The translations under genes were made by a program, and so were the position numbers. From contig JACREY010000008.1 in the NCBI GenBank assembly GCA_016218085.1, forward strand, positions 62,001 to 126,000: a DNA stretch of 64,000 nucleotides, given 5' to 3'. Source of the DNA: Ignavibacteriota bacterium. GTDB lineage: Bacteria; Bacteroidota; Ignavibacteria; Tepidaquicellales; Tepidaquicellaceae. Below the pieces are notes generated by a model. That model did no database searches, had not been told where the DNA came from, and saw nothing but the letters and a program-made list of their open reading frames with translations. Shown here one piece after another: positions 34,895-45,400 of this stretch. Positions within the stretch are counted from its first letter, which is position 1. Every line of letters begins with the position of its first letter.

Positions 34895-36121
34895 ATGAAT
34901 TTCATTATTGAAATAAAAGAAAGTCTATTAATAGCTTATACGGCAATTACATCTCATAAAATGAGGTCTTTGCTGGCAACTCTGGGAATTGTCATCGGGA
35001 TTACCGCAGTTACACTGATGCAGACTGCAATAGAAGGCATTAATAATGCATTTGAAAAAAGTATTGCATCCGTAGGCGCCGATGTACTTTATGTCCAGAA
35101 GTTCGAATGGTTTGGCAGGGAAGACTTCGAATTCTATCGCAACAGGAAAGATATCACAATGCAGAACTATGAATTCGTTAAAAGGTATTCCCAGACCGCA
35201 GATGTCGTTTCTCCATCGGTTGGCTCCATGCAGACCCTTCAGTACGGAAACCTTAACCTCGAAAACGTCTTTGTTATAGGAAGCACCGATGAATACCAGA
35301 CAACTCTTGGAATAAATATGGACGACGGTAGGTTCTTTTCATCGAAGGAATCCGAAGGCGGTTATCCAGTTGTTGCTATAGGAATGGATGTAAAAAATGC
35401 TTTCTTCCCAAATACTAACCCAATCGGACAGACAATAAAAATCGGCTCCTATTCATTTAAAATTATAGGAGTAGTAGAAAAACAGGGAAGTTTACTCGGA
35501 CTTGTCAGTCTCGATAACAGGGTAATAATTCCAATAGAAAAGTTCTTTAAACTCTATGGAACGAAGCGAAGCCTGTCGATAAATATCAAGGCGAAGGATA
35601 TTAAATCTGTGGATGAAACAAAAGAGGAAATCGCTTCCATAATGCGTAAGACAAGAAAAGTCCCTCTCGGCGGACGCGATGATTTCGGAATTAATCAGCA
35701 GTCGGCGTTCAGGGAAACATATGACCAGCTTACATCTCTGATTAAAATTATCGGACTCTTGATTACTTCCCTGTCCCTGATTGTCGGTTCAGTGGGAATA
35801 GCCAACATCATGTTCGTTTCAGTTAAAGAACGTACAAAAGAAATTGGTATAAGGAAAGCAATCGGTGCTAGAAAAAGAACTATCCTGCTCCAGTTCCTGA
35901 TTGAGTCATCCGTTATTTGTCTTTTCGGCGGTGTAATCGGACTTATGATTTCATTCCCGATAAGCCTGGTTATCGATGCAACTGTTCTACCGACTTCTAT
36001 GCCTTTGTGGGTTGTTTTTCTTGGTCTGATTATATCGCTTTTCTTCGGCGTTCTTGCAGGATTTTTCCCTGCATTCAATGCGGCAAAAATGGATCCGGTG
36101 GATTCATTAAGGTATGAATAA
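34895..36121 (+). CDS. MacB-type ABC transporter permease 1
   Basis: 408 residues with four membrane helices: one near residue 25, then three near 285-400. The MacB periplasmic core (SVGADVLYVQKFEWFG through IIGVVEKQGSLLG) and the C-terminal FtsX domain with KERTKEIGIRKAIGARKRTIL and PVDSLRYE at the end are clear. It pairs with the ATPase at 34204. A paralogous permease follows 18 bp later, so a heterodimer is likely. Confidence 0.92.
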   Translation: MNFIIEIKESLLIAYTAITSHKMRSLLATLGIVIGITAVTLMQTAIEGINNAFEKSIASVGADVLYVQKFEWFGREDFEFYRNRKDITMQNYEFVKRYSQTADVVSPSVGSMQTLQYGNLNLENVFVIGSTDEYQTTLGINMDDGRFFSSKESEGGYPVVAIGMDVKNAFFPNTNPIGQTIKIGSYSFKIIGVVEKQGSLLGLVSLDNRVIIPIEKFFKLYGTKRSLSINIKAKDIKSVDETKEEIASIMRKTRKVPLGGRDDFGINQQSAFRETYDQLTSLIKIIGLLITSLSLIVGSVGIANIMFVSVKERTKEIGIRKAIGARKRTILLQFLIESSVICLFGGVIGLMISFPISLVIDATVLPTSMPLWVVFLGLIISLFFGVLAGFFPAFNAAKMDPVDSLRYE

Positions 36122-36139
36122 AATATTGTAAAAAAAATT

Positions 36140-37372
36140 ATGGTAATAACCGAAACTATAAAACTTTCAGTAAATACGATTAAGAGCAATAAGCTCAGGG
36201 CAATACTGACTCTTGCAGGTATTACCATTGGCGTTTTTTCAATCATTACAATTATGACGCTTCTCGATGCATTGCAGGCAGGAATCGAAGGCGGCCTAAG
36301 CCAGCTTGGTAGCAATACATTCCAGATTCAGAAATTTCCGGCAATGAGTTTCGGTGGACCGGGCGCAATGGCTAAATACAGAAACAGGCCCGATATTACT
36401 TATGAGCAGGGTATGCGGCTGATAGAAAAAGCGAATGTATATAAATATATATCCCTCGAATACTGGAAAGGCTCTAAGACATTCAAGAATGAAAGGTATT
36501 CCACGAACCCGAATATGGGATTGTGCGGAACAAATCTGGATTTCCTTCCCTGTAATAACTATACAGTAAAGGAGGGAAGGTATTTTACGGATAATGAGAT
36601 TAATTCGTCAGCTAACGTGACAGTTATAGGAATGGAAGTAGTGAATAAACTCTTTCCGAAAGAAAGTCCGCTCGGAAGGAAAATAATTCTTGATAAAAAT
36701 GAGTTTACTATCATAGGAGTGCTGGAGTCGAAGGGCGAAAGCTTCGGACAAAGCCAGGACGGCCTTGCTCTTGTTCCGATATCCAGAATGCAGGAAATTT
36801 ACGGAAAGTCTGACCATTCAATAAATATTGCCATACAGGCTCCGAGCAAGGCAAGATATGAGGAATGCGTAGAAAATATTACCAGCGTGATGAGAATTAT
36901 CAGAAACTGCAAACCGGGAGAAGAAAATAACTTTGAGATTTTTTCTAATGATTCGCTGATAAGCACAGTTAATAACTTCACGAAATATTTTAAATACGGA
37001 GCGGGATTCATTTCCTTCATTGCTCTGCTTGCCGCTGGCATCGGTATTATGAATATTATGCTCGTCTCCGTAACTGAAAGAACCCGTGAAATAGGTATAA
37101 GGAAAGCTATAGGCGCAAAAAGCAGGAATATCCTTAACCAGTTCCTTGTGGAGGCTATTATCCTCTGTGAAATCGGCGGTATTGCCGGCATTCTTCTTGG
37201 CATTTTTGCTGGTAATCTGCTTGGAATCTACCTCCAGACTGTTGTTGTTATCCCTTATGACTGGGTTTTCATCGGCTTGATTATCTGCTCCCTTGTAGGT
37301 ATAATTTTCGGAGTTTATCCTGCATATAAAGCCGCAAAGCTCAACCCTATTGATTCTCTCAGGTATGAATAG
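36140..37372 (+). CDS. MacB-type ABC transporter permease 2
   Basis: 410 residues, paralogous to the preceding permease: same four-helix plan, EGGLSQLGSNTFQIQKFPAM at the start of the periplasmic core, TERTREIGIRKAIGAKSRNIL in the FtsX domain and the same PIDSLRYE end. The two permeases probably form a heterodimer. The last 14 bases overlap the end of the convergent kinase gene. Confidence 0.92.
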   Translation: MVITETIKLSVNTIKSNKLRAILTLAGITIGVFSIITIMTLLDALQAGIEGGLSQLGSNTFQIQKFPAMSFGGPGAMAKYRNRPDITYEQGMRLIEKANVYKYISLEYWKGSKTFKNERYSTNPNMGLCGTNLDFLPCNNYTVKEGRYFTDNEINSSANVTVIGMEVVNKLFPKESPLGRKIILDKNEFTIIGVLESKGESFGQSQDGLALVPISRMQEIYGKSDHSINIAIQAPSKARYEECVENITSVMRIIRNCKPGEENNFEIFSNDSLISTVNNFTKYFKYGAGFISFIALLAAGIGIMNIMLVSVTERTREIGIRKAIGAKSRNILNQFLVEAIILCEIGGIAGILLGIFAGNLLGIYLQTVVVIPYDWVFIGLIICSLVGIIFGVYPAYKAAKLNPIDSLRYE

Positions 37373-38363
37373 GAATGCGGGAAATTGATTCCGCAAATCT
37401 GCGTATATCTTTATCATCAAGAAAAGGAATTATGCTTTTCAGATATTTCTGCGCTTTATTGATTTTTTTAAGTGCTGTCCTGTCTTTATTCTTCTCGTAT
37501 AAATATCCGTAACTGCCGAGAACCTGTATCAGTCTTATTAATGCAAAATTGTAAAATGATTTCCGGAATTTTCCGGAATCAATCTTTTTATATTTTCCGA
37601 TTTCGGATAAGTAATAATTCAAGAGAACCTTCCTGCGCAGCATATCAATGTGTATGCTTCCCGAATACAGGAATGAAGCTAAATCATAATGCAGAGGTCC
37701 CTTCCTCCCTGACTGGTAGTCTATATAACTGAGCTTTCCATCATCATACATAATATTCCTCGGCTGAAAATCCCTGTACATGAAAAAATCATTTTTTTCC
37801 TCTGTAAGTTTCCTGAATATTTTTTTCTTTATTTCTGACAAATCTTTTTCCGTAAATTTGTGATGTGCAAACTTCCTTAAGAAAAAATTATTGAACTTAT
37901 CGAAGTCGAAATAAATCTGTTCTTTATCGAAAGACCTGGTTTCATAGCAAAGTCTGTAGTTAATTATATCCTTTCCCGTTAGTTGGAATCTAATTAAATC
38001 CTTCAGTGCCTGCCTGTACATTTTATATTTCTCTCCGCCTTTTAAAATATTATTTGCTGTAAGCTCAAATAAGGATTTCTCTCCTAAAAATTCCTCGAGG
38101 TAATATTCCGGATTATCCGATACGCAGTATATCTGCGGCACGGGCAGCCCCGATTTCCCGAATGACTTTGAAAATTCTATGAATGCTCTGTTCTCGGGCA
38201 GCTTTGCATTGTGCACTCCTATGCAGGTATAGTTTTTGGATTTTATTTTATAAATTAACCTGCCGGAAACCCCGCCTGTAATTCGTTTTATGGAATCCGG
38301 AGCTTCAAAAAAGTACTTTCTGAATAATAATTTTAATGTTTTTTCAATTTCCTTTACCTTCAT
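37359..38363 (-). CDS. APH-family sugar kinase (AmgK-like)
   Basis: 334 residues of the aminoglycoside phosphotransferase fold. The ATP-binding N-lobe begins about residue 25 (GGVSGRLIYKI), the catalytic loop reads MYRDFQPRNIMY, and the metal motif YIDYQSGRKGPLHYDLASFLY follows. Where most family members have HxD, this one has Tyr-Arg-Asp, and the DxQ after it resembles N-acetylmuramate/N-acetylglucosamine kinase AmgK. That would place it in cell-wall recycling, but no MurU or NagZ gene is nearby, so a general phosphotransferase label is safer. Its start overlaps the epimerase stop by 4 bp, indicating coupling. Confidence 0.72.
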   Translation of the reverse strand: MKVKEIEKTLKLLFRKYFFEAPDSIKRITGGVSGRLIYKIKSKNYTCIGVHNAKLPENRAFIEFSKSFGKSGLPVPQIYCVSDNPEYYLEEFLGEKSLFELTANNILKGGEKYKMYRQALKDLIRFQLTGKDIINYRLCYETRSFDKEQIYFDFDKFNNFFLRKFAHHKFTEKDLSEIKKKIFRKLTEEKNDFFMYRDFQPRNIMYDDGKLSYIDYQSGRKGPLHYDLASFLYSGSIHIDMLRRKVLLNYYLSEIGKYKKIDSGKFRKSFYNFALIRLIQVLGSYGYLYEKNKDRTALKKINKAQKYLKSIIPFLDDKDIRRFAESISRIPIHT

Positions 38364-39283
38364 TTGTCCAGTATATTTTTTAATGCTTTTTCGCAGGTAT
38401 CGTATTTGAATATGAATCCGCTGTTTAATGCCTTTTCGGGTACAAGTCTTCTGCCTTTTAAAAGATATTTTGCAAACTCTCCGGTAATTAGTCTCAGCAT
38501 AAAGCCGGGAACAGGCAATATGCTCGGTCTTCCTATTATCTTCCCGAGAATTTTGCAGAATTCCTTATTGCGGATTTGCTCGGGTGCGCTTCCGTTTAAT
38601 GCCCTTCTGATATTTTTGTTTTCGATTGAGAATAAAAATAAATCTGCCAGGTCATCAGCGTGTATCCAAGGAAACCACTGCTTTCCGCTTCCCAGATGTC
38701 CTCCCAGGAAAAACTTGAAAGGTGCAATTAGTTTCTTCAGCGCACCTTCGTTCTTATCCAGTACAACAGCAATTCTTACCGTAACCGTTCTCACTCCGCT
38801 TCTCTCAGCTTCGTATGCGGCTCTTTCCCAGTCTTTGCAGACTTTTGCAAGAAAATCGCTGCCTGCAGTGGAGTCTTCTGTCAGTTGCTCTTCTCCGTCA
38901 AATCCGTAATAACCGGATGCTGAAGCACTTACAAAAGATAATGGCTTTTCCTTGCAGAGTGAAATCGCTTCTGAGATTTTTTGCGTGGTCAGGACCCTGC
39001 TGTCGTATATTAATTTCTTATATTCATGATTCCACCTTCTCCCTGCAATCGATGCCCCTGCAAGGTTGATAACAGCTTCGCATCCGCTGATTATTTCAGT
39101 CAAAAGTTCGGTTGGTTTGCTGTAATCCCATTCAACTGACTCGATATCCTGTGATATTATTTTTTCTGCCGGTCTCTTGTTTCTTGTCAGGATTGTCACT
39201 GAATAACCTTTATATTTTAAACGGGAAATTATTTTTTTCCCGATTAATCCTGTTCCGCCTGAAATTACAATTCTTTTGTCCAA
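38360..39283 (-). CDS. TIGR01777-family epimerase (NAD-dependent)
   Basis: 307 residues. The Rossmann motif is VISGGTGLIGKKIISRL at the N-terminus, INLAGASIAGRRW follows, and SASASGYYGFDGEE carries the SDR-type Tyr. The C-terminal DUF1731 domain includes PVPGFMLRLITGEFAKYLLKGRRLVPEKAL. Related proteins are common in bacteria and mammals (SDR39U1), but the reaction is unknown. It is first in a two-gene operon with the APH-family kinase. Confidence 0.88.
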   Translation of the reverse strand: MDKRIVISGGTGLIGKKIISRLKYKGYSVTILTRNKRPAEKIISQDIESVEWDYSKPTELLTEIISGCEAVINLAGASIAGRRWNHEYKKLIYDSRVLTTQKISEAISLCKEKPLSFVSASASGYYGFDGEEQLTEDSTAGSDFLAKVCKDWERAAYEAERSGVRTVTVRIAVVLDKNEGALKKLIAPFKFFLGGHLGSGKQWFPWIHADDLADLFLFSIENKNIRRALNGSAPEQIRNKEFCKILGKIIGRPSILPVPGFMLRLITGEFAKYLLKGRRLVPEKALNSGFIFKYDTCEKALKNILDK

Positions 39284-39387
39284 AATCCCTTTTTTTACAA
39301 AATAGCATATTTTTAATACTCATTCCATTAAATTAAACAATCATATTTTTGGATTTTTAATGAATATTTTTTGATATATAATTATTT

Positions 39388-40236
39388 ATGAATCTCGATA
39401 AAGCATATATGCATTGCAGGAAAATTGCCCTCGGGCATTATGAGAATTTTCCTGTCGGCTCCCTGCTTTTTCCTGCAAAATACAGGAAATATATTTATGC
39501 GATATATGCTTTTGCAAGAACTGCGGATGATATTGCTGATTCCGATGAACTTAGCAGTGAAGAGAAACTTAAACTGCTGAATGAGATGGATTTAAAGCTC
39601 GACAGAATTTCGGAAAATAATACTTTGGATGATGAGATTTTTTTTGCACTAAGCGATACTGTACGTACGGTTGGAATACCGGTACAGGAGTTTAAAAACT
39701 TGCTTATAGCTTTCAGGCAGGATTCCCACAGGCAGAAATATGAAGAGTTTGATGAACTTATTGAATACTCAAGATATTCAGCAAATCCAATCGGACATCT
39801 TGTTCTTTATGTTTCTGGATTGAAGGACGAAAAGCTTTTCCGGCTTTCTGATTATGTCTGCACTGCGCTGCAGCTTGCAAATTTCTGGCAGGATGTGTCC
39901 GTTGACCTCAAAATGGGCAGAATTTATATTCCGCAGTCAGAAATGAAAAAATTTAATTATTGTTACGAATTATTAAATGTGCGGAATGAAAACAGTGACT
40001 TTATTGCATTAATAAAGTATCTTGTTGACAGGACAAGGTCTATTTTCAGTCAGGGAAAAGAACTGGAGAATTTCCTTAAAGGCAGGATGAAATATGAATT
40101 CAGGACTATGTACAGGGGGGGAATGATAATTCTTGATAAAATAGAAAAGATAGAATACAGGGTAATTTCACAAAGAGTTAATATTGGCAAAGCCGGTAAA
40201 TTAAATCTATTACTTAAAATATTCGCAAAATTATGA
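39388..40236 (+). CDS. hpnC: Hydroxysqualene synthase HpnC
   Basis: 282 residues of the squalene/phytoene synthase fold. Aspartate motif 1 is ARTADDIADSDE (Asp47, Asp48, Asp51) and motif 2 is FWQDVSVDLKMGRIYIP. In the HpnCDE route HpnC converts presqualene diphosphate to hydroxysqualene. It stands first of three genes in the order hpnC-hpnD-hpnE, which supports this assignment over phytoene synthase. The stop overlaps the hpnD start by four bases. Confidence 0.9.
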   Translation: MNLDKAYMHCRKIALGHYENFPVGSLLFPAKYRKYIYAIYAFARTADDIADSDELSSEEKLKLLNEMDLKLDRISENNTLDDEIFFALSDTVRTVGIPVQEFKNLLIAFRQDSHRQKYEEFDELIEYSRYSANPIGHLVLYVSGLKDEKLFRLSDYVCTALQLANFWQDVSVDLKMGRIYIPQSEMKKFNYCYELLNVRNENSDFIALIKYLVDRTRSIFSQGKELENFLKGRMKYEFRTMYRGGMIILDKIEKIEYRVISQRVNIGKAGKLNLLLKIFAKL

Positions 40237-41099
40237 GTGATGCTATAAATATTGTTAACGACAGCGCACAGCAGATTGTGAAAAAAAGCAAGACGAATTT
40301 TATGTATTCCACAATCTTTATTGGTCCCGAAAAGCAGGAAGCCCTTAAAGTCATTTATTCTTTTTGCAGGCACTCCGATGATATCGTCGACGATGAGCAA
40401 TCGGATTTCGATACAAAAAAAATAAACCTCGATAACTGGAGAAATGAATTTCTTAATTCGCTTAAGGGCATATCGAAGATTAAAATTCTATTGGACTTAA
40501 AAGACGTAATAGATAAATATAAAATACATCAGGATATATTCCTCGACCTGCTCAAGGGCATGGAAATGGATTTACTGAAAAACAGGTACGGGAATTCCGA
40601 TGAACTGAAAACCTACTGCTTTTATGCCGCTTCGACTGTGGGTCTGATGACTATCGAGGTGTTCGGCTATAAGGATAAGGCTATTAAAGAATATGCGGTG
40701 AATCTCGGCATTGCTCTTCAGCTGACAAATATTCTGAGGGATGTGAAAAAGGATGCATCAAAAGGCAGGATTTATATTCCCCTGGATGATTTGGAAAGAT
40801 TCGGCTGTACGGAAAAAGATATACTTGAATCACGATACAGCAGTAATTTTGCTGATTTAATGAAATATGAATGCGAAATTGCGCGCTCTTATTATAAAAA
40901 AGCAGATGCGTTCCTTGTGAAAAGTGAAAAGGGCAGAATGCTTTCTGCGAGAATTATGGAGCATATTTATTTCAGGCTTTTAAAGAAAATAGAGAAATCG
41001 GATTATAATGTATTTGAAAAGAGAATTAGAATATCAAAGTTCAGGAAGATTTTTCTGGCATACGGCGTTTTTCTTAAATATAAACTACTGCACAGTTAA
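40233..41099 (+). CDS. hpnD: Presqualene diphosphate synthase HpnD
   Basis: 288 residues. Motif 1 is YSFCRHSDDIVDDEQ (Asp49, Asp50, Asp53) and motif 2 is LTNILRDVKKDASKGRIYIP. It condenses two farnesyl diphosphates to presqualene diphosphate, the first step of squalene formation. Overlap with hpnC and a six-base gap to hpnE indicate one translational unit. The alternative label, phytoene synthase, is less likely in this trio. Confidence 0.9.
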   Translation: MSDAINIVNDSAQQIVKKSKTNFMYSTIFIGPEKQEALKVIYSFCRHSDDIVDDEQSDFDTKKINLDNWRNEFLNSLKGISKIKILLDLKDVIDKYKIHQDIFLDLLKGMEMDLLKNRYGNSDELKTYCFYAASTVGLMTIEVFGYKDKAIKEYAVNLGIALQLTNILRDVKKDASKGRIYIPLDDLERFGCTEKDILESRYSSNFADLMKYECEIARSYYKKADAFLVKSEKGRMLSARIMEHIYFRLLKKIEKSDYNVFEKRIRISKFRKIFLAYGVFLKYKLLHS

Positions 41100-41105
41100 A
41101 TACCC

Positions 41106-42434
41106 ATGAGTAAATCCGTTATAATAATCGGAGGAGGAATTGCAGGTATTGCATCAGCGGTTTTTTTGTCTGAAAAAGGTTTCAGCGTAAGTGTTTATGA
41201 GTCGTCTCCGAAATGGGGAGGAAGAACATTCAGCTACTTCGATAATGAAAAAAATATTTTTATAGATAACGGCGTGCATATACTCGGAGGATTTTATAAA
41301 AATACATTTGAGTTTATGAAAATCATAGGAACCTTTGATAAGCTGAAAGTTAAAAATAACCTGCAGCTTGTTTTTACAAATAAAGATAAGCAAATCCTGA
41401 ATTTCAAATGCGGGAATTTACCCGGTGTCTGGAGTCTTCTGTCCGGAATATTCTTCTTCAAAGGATTTAATTTCAGGGACAAGCTTGAATTTCTGAAAAT
41501 CAGAAAACTAATTAATGGCAAAGTATTTGAAGATGACAAACTAGAAAGGACTTCCGCATCTAAAATTCTGGAAATGACCGGGCAGACTGAAAACCTGATG
41601 AAGTATTTTTGGACACCATTGATTTTTGCAGCATTCAATTCGCCGCCGGAATATGTCAGCGGAAAATTATTGGTAAACTTGCTCAAAAAAGGAACGGAAA
41701 ATAAAAAAAATATGTCTTTATATTTGGGGAATGATACTCTCAACGGATTGTTTATAGATAATTCCTTAAAGTATCTGAATGAAAAATCTGCTTTACTGTA
41801 TAATAATTTAGGGGGAAAAAAGATTATTTTTGAGGGGAACTATATAAAATGCATTGAACTGGATAACGGAGAAACCGTATCCGCGGATTACTACATCTCT
41901 GCTCTTCCGTTTTATTGCTTTGAAAAAATATTCAGCCCTTCTGATTATGCTAAACATTTCAACCGTTCCGTGAATCTTCAGCCCTCAACTATAATTTCTG
42001 TTCATTTATTCTTTAAAAATGATATCAGTTTCAAACCTGATGGCGATATGACAGGATTAACCGGTACTTGCGTGCAGTGGCTTTTTGTGAATAACAAAAG
42101 GCATGTGTCTCTTGTTATAAGCGGAGCGGACTATGTTTGCGGAAATATGACTGAATTGAGTAATGAGGAAATCTATTTTGCATGTATAAAAGATCTGAAA
42201 TCCTGCCTTCAGAAATTTGATGAATCTGAGATTGGCAGTTATAAAATTATAAAGGAAAAAAGAGCTACATTCCTGACCGGCCCGGACAGTGAAGCATACA
42301 GGCTCAGGCAAAAAAGCAGCTTAGAAAATTTATTTATTGCAGGTGACTGGACGGATACCGGACTCCCTGCAACGATAGAAAGCGCTGTAACAAGTGCGGG
42401 AATTTGCACTGATTTGATAGTTAATAGAAAATAA
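41106..42434 (+). CDS. hpnE: Hydroxysqualene dehydroxylase HpnE
   Basis: 442 residues. An N-terminal FAD Rossmann motif (VIIGGGIAGIASAVFLSEKGF then VYESS) and the C-terminal FAD contact LFIAGDWTDTGLPATIESAVTSAG mark the amine-oxidase/desaturase fold. HpnE reduces hydroxysqualene to squalene. Together with HpnC and HpnD it replaces the single eukaryotic-type squalene synthase. No squalene-hopene cyclase is in the window, so the final product (squalene, hopanoids or sterols) is open. The next gene starts ten bases later. Confidence 0.9.
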   Translation: MSKSVIIIGGGIAGIASAVFLSEKGFSVSVYESSPKWGGRTFSYFDNEKNIFIDNGVHILGGFYKNTFEFMKIIGTFDKLKVKNNLQLVFTNKDKQILNFKCGNLPGVWSLLSGIFFFKGFNFRDKLEFLKIRKLINGKVFEDDKLERTSASKILEMTGQTENLMKYFWTPLIFAAFNSPPEYVSGKLLVNLLKKGTENKKNMSLYLGNDTLNGLFIDNSLKYLNEKSALLYNNLGGKKIIFEGNYIKCIELDNGETVSADYYISALPFYCFEKIFSPSDYAKHFNRSVNLQPSTIISVHLFFKNDISFKPDGDMTGLTGTCVQWLFVNNKRHVSLVISGADYVCGNMTELSNEEIYFACIKDLKSCLQKFDESEIGSYKIIKEKRATFLTGPDSEAYRLRQKSSLENLFIAGDWTDTGLPATIESAVTSAGICTDLIVNRK

Positions 42435-42444
42435 ATACCGTTAA

Positions 42445-45400
42445 ATGGCAAAGCATTCTTTGGGAATATGTATTGGCGCTTCAACTGTCTCTTTTGTGAA
42501 AACAAAAGAAACTGACGGTATTATATCTGTTCTGGAAATCCTGTCTTATACACACGAAGGAAATCCTAAAAAAGTAATCTCGGATTTCTTTGATGATTTT
42601 AATCAGGATAAAATTTCCGTTGTTGTAACGGGAAGAAAATTCAAAGAACTTATTAATGCACATTCAGTTTCCGAACCCGAAGCAGTCGAAGTATCTGTCA
42701 AATATCTTGATTTAAACGGGGAGGAAAAAGCAATTGCAAGCCTTGGCAGCGAAAGCTTTCTTGTGTATAACCTTAATTCAAAAGGCAGCATCGACAATGT
42801 TATAACAGGCAACAAATGCGCTTCCGGTACAGGTGAGTTTTTCCTGCAGCAAATCGGCAGAATGGATTTATCTGTTGAGGATACATCTTCGCTTTCTGGT
42901 GATGTGATTCCGTATAGTGTATCAGGCAGGTGCAGTGTCTTCTGTAAAAGTGACTGCACTCACGCTCTGAATAAAGGCATACCGAAAAGCCAGGTCGTTT
43001 CCGGTCTTGCAAAAATGATAGCTGACAAAACCATTGAACTTCTTTCTAAACAGAATTCAAAAAAACTGATTTTGATAGGTGGAGTTACAAAAAATTCAGG
43101 CGTAGTTAACCATATCAGAAAATCATATCCTGATCTGGTTATACCTCCTGAATCTTCATATTTCGAAGCTCTTGGCGCAAGTTTAATAGGATTAAAGAAT
43201 TTCTTCGGCTTTAATAGAGAATATCTTTATAAACACCATAAGCACTCATTTGCAACACTTGCACCTTTAAAAAACAGTAAAAACAGTGTAATATTTAAGG
43301 AAATTATAAAAGATAAGCCGAAATCCGGGGATGAATGCGTTCTTGGGCTTGATGTAGGCTCAACAACAACAAAAGCAGTTGTAATCAGATTAAATGACAA
43401 TGCGATTCTTGCCTCTGTTTATTTAAGAACAAACGGCAACCCTGTTCAGGCAGCAGTTAACTGTTATAAGGAACTTAAAAACCAGATTTTAACCGATATA
43501 AAAATAACAGGATTAGGCACTACCGGCTCAGGTAGAAGTATTGCCGCTCTTCATGCCCTTACAAACAGTGTAGTAAATGAAATTATTGCCCACGCAGTTG
43601 CGGCCGCTTTCTTTGATAAGGATGTTGACACAATTTTTGAAATCGGAGGTCAGGATGCAAAATATACCCACCTGACAAACGGAGTTGCTAGTGATTATGC
43701 TATGAATGAAGCTTGCTCGGCAGGAACAGGGTCATTCCTTGAAGAAGCTGCAAAGGAAACCCTGAACATAAATTATCTTGAAATCGGTGATATTGCATTT
43801 GAATCATCCGCTCCGCTTAATTTTAATGACCAGTGCTCTGCGTTTATTTCCAGCGACATAAAAAATGCAGGACACGAAGGAGCAAGTAGAGAAGATATTG
43901 TCGCTGGACTTGTCTATTCTGTTTGTATGAACTATGTGAACAGGGTAATGGGCAACAGGACAGTAGGGAAAAAAGTATTTATGCAGGGCGGGGTTTGCTA
44001 TAATAAAGCAGTGCCTTACGCTATGGCAAATCTTGTGAATAAGGAAATTATTGTTCCTCCGGAACCGGGACTGATGGGAGCTTTCGGCGTGGCACTTGAA
44101 GTTAAGAACAGGATTAATCTGGGTTTTACTAAAAAGGGTAATTTTGTCCTCGATGAACTTATTAAAAGAGAATTTAAATATAAAAATGAATTCATCTGTG
44201 CAGGCGGAGCTGAAAAATGCGACAGAAAATGCGGAATTGCTATGATAGAAGTCGAAGGTAAAAAATATCCCTTCGGCGGTGCCTGTAATAAGTATTATAA
44301 CGAAAGAAATAACCTGACTGCCGATGCCGGTAAACACAACTATGTGAACATCCGGCAGGAACTTGTTTTCAAAAAATATCTGACCGCCGAAATAAATGAA
44401 ACCCTTGCCGAAAAAAAGAAAATCGGCATATCTAAAAGCCTTCTGACAAATACTTTGTATCCGCTGTATTATAATTTCTTTACGAAACTCGGATTCGGAA
44501 TAGTGCTTCCCGATGAAGCAGAAACCTGCGGCAAAGATAAAATCCAGTCTTCTTTCTGCTATCCTGTCGAGCTGTCACACGGATTTTTTTCCAATCTCCT
44601 GAAAAAAGACATTGATTACATATTTCTTCCGCATATAACGCAGATGGACAGCCACAGCGAGCACCAGCACAACCGCCTTTGCGTGTTTGTTCAGGGTGAA
44701 ACGTATTATTTAAAGTCCACATTCAGGGAGGAAATCGATAATAAGAAAACACCGTCTTCCGGAAAAATAAAAATCATATCGCCTGTTATAGACTTTACGC
44801 TTCCAGAAAATGAGCTGAAAGAAATTTTTATAGATATTGCTAAAGAGCTCGGTGTAAGAAAAAATAAAGCTGTTCAGGCATATGAATATTCAGACGGAAA
44901 ATTCAGGGAAATGCAGGCGGAATTCAGACAGCTCGGCAGGCGCGCCCTTGAGGAAATTGAAAGCAGTCCCGATACATTCGGAATAGTACTTTTCGGCAGG
45001 TCGTATAATGCTTTTGCAAGAGAGGCAAACCTGAATATTCCTCACAAATTTGCCTCGAAGAATATTACCATTATCCCCCACGATTTTCTTCCGAATGATA
45101 TTAAGGACTCATATGAAAATATGTACTGGTACAGCGGACACCAGATATTATCAAATGCACGATTCGTGAAAAACCACGATATGCTCTTCGGAGTCTATAT
45201 TACAAATTTCTCCTGCGGTCCTGATTCATTCATACTGTCTTATTTCAGAAAAATTATGGGAAGCAAACCGTCACTTACACTCGAGCTTGACAGCCATTCC
45301 GCCGACGTGGGTATCGATACCAGGATTGATGCGGCAGTTGATATCATAAAAAACTATATAGCCATCCGAAACAAAGGAACAAAAGAAGATTTATCGGATA

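Noticed and set aside
37359-38363. Aminoglycoside-resistance gene
   Set aside because: The fold is that of APH kinases, but the YRD loop and DxQ motif fit sugar-type kinases better; no resistance context.
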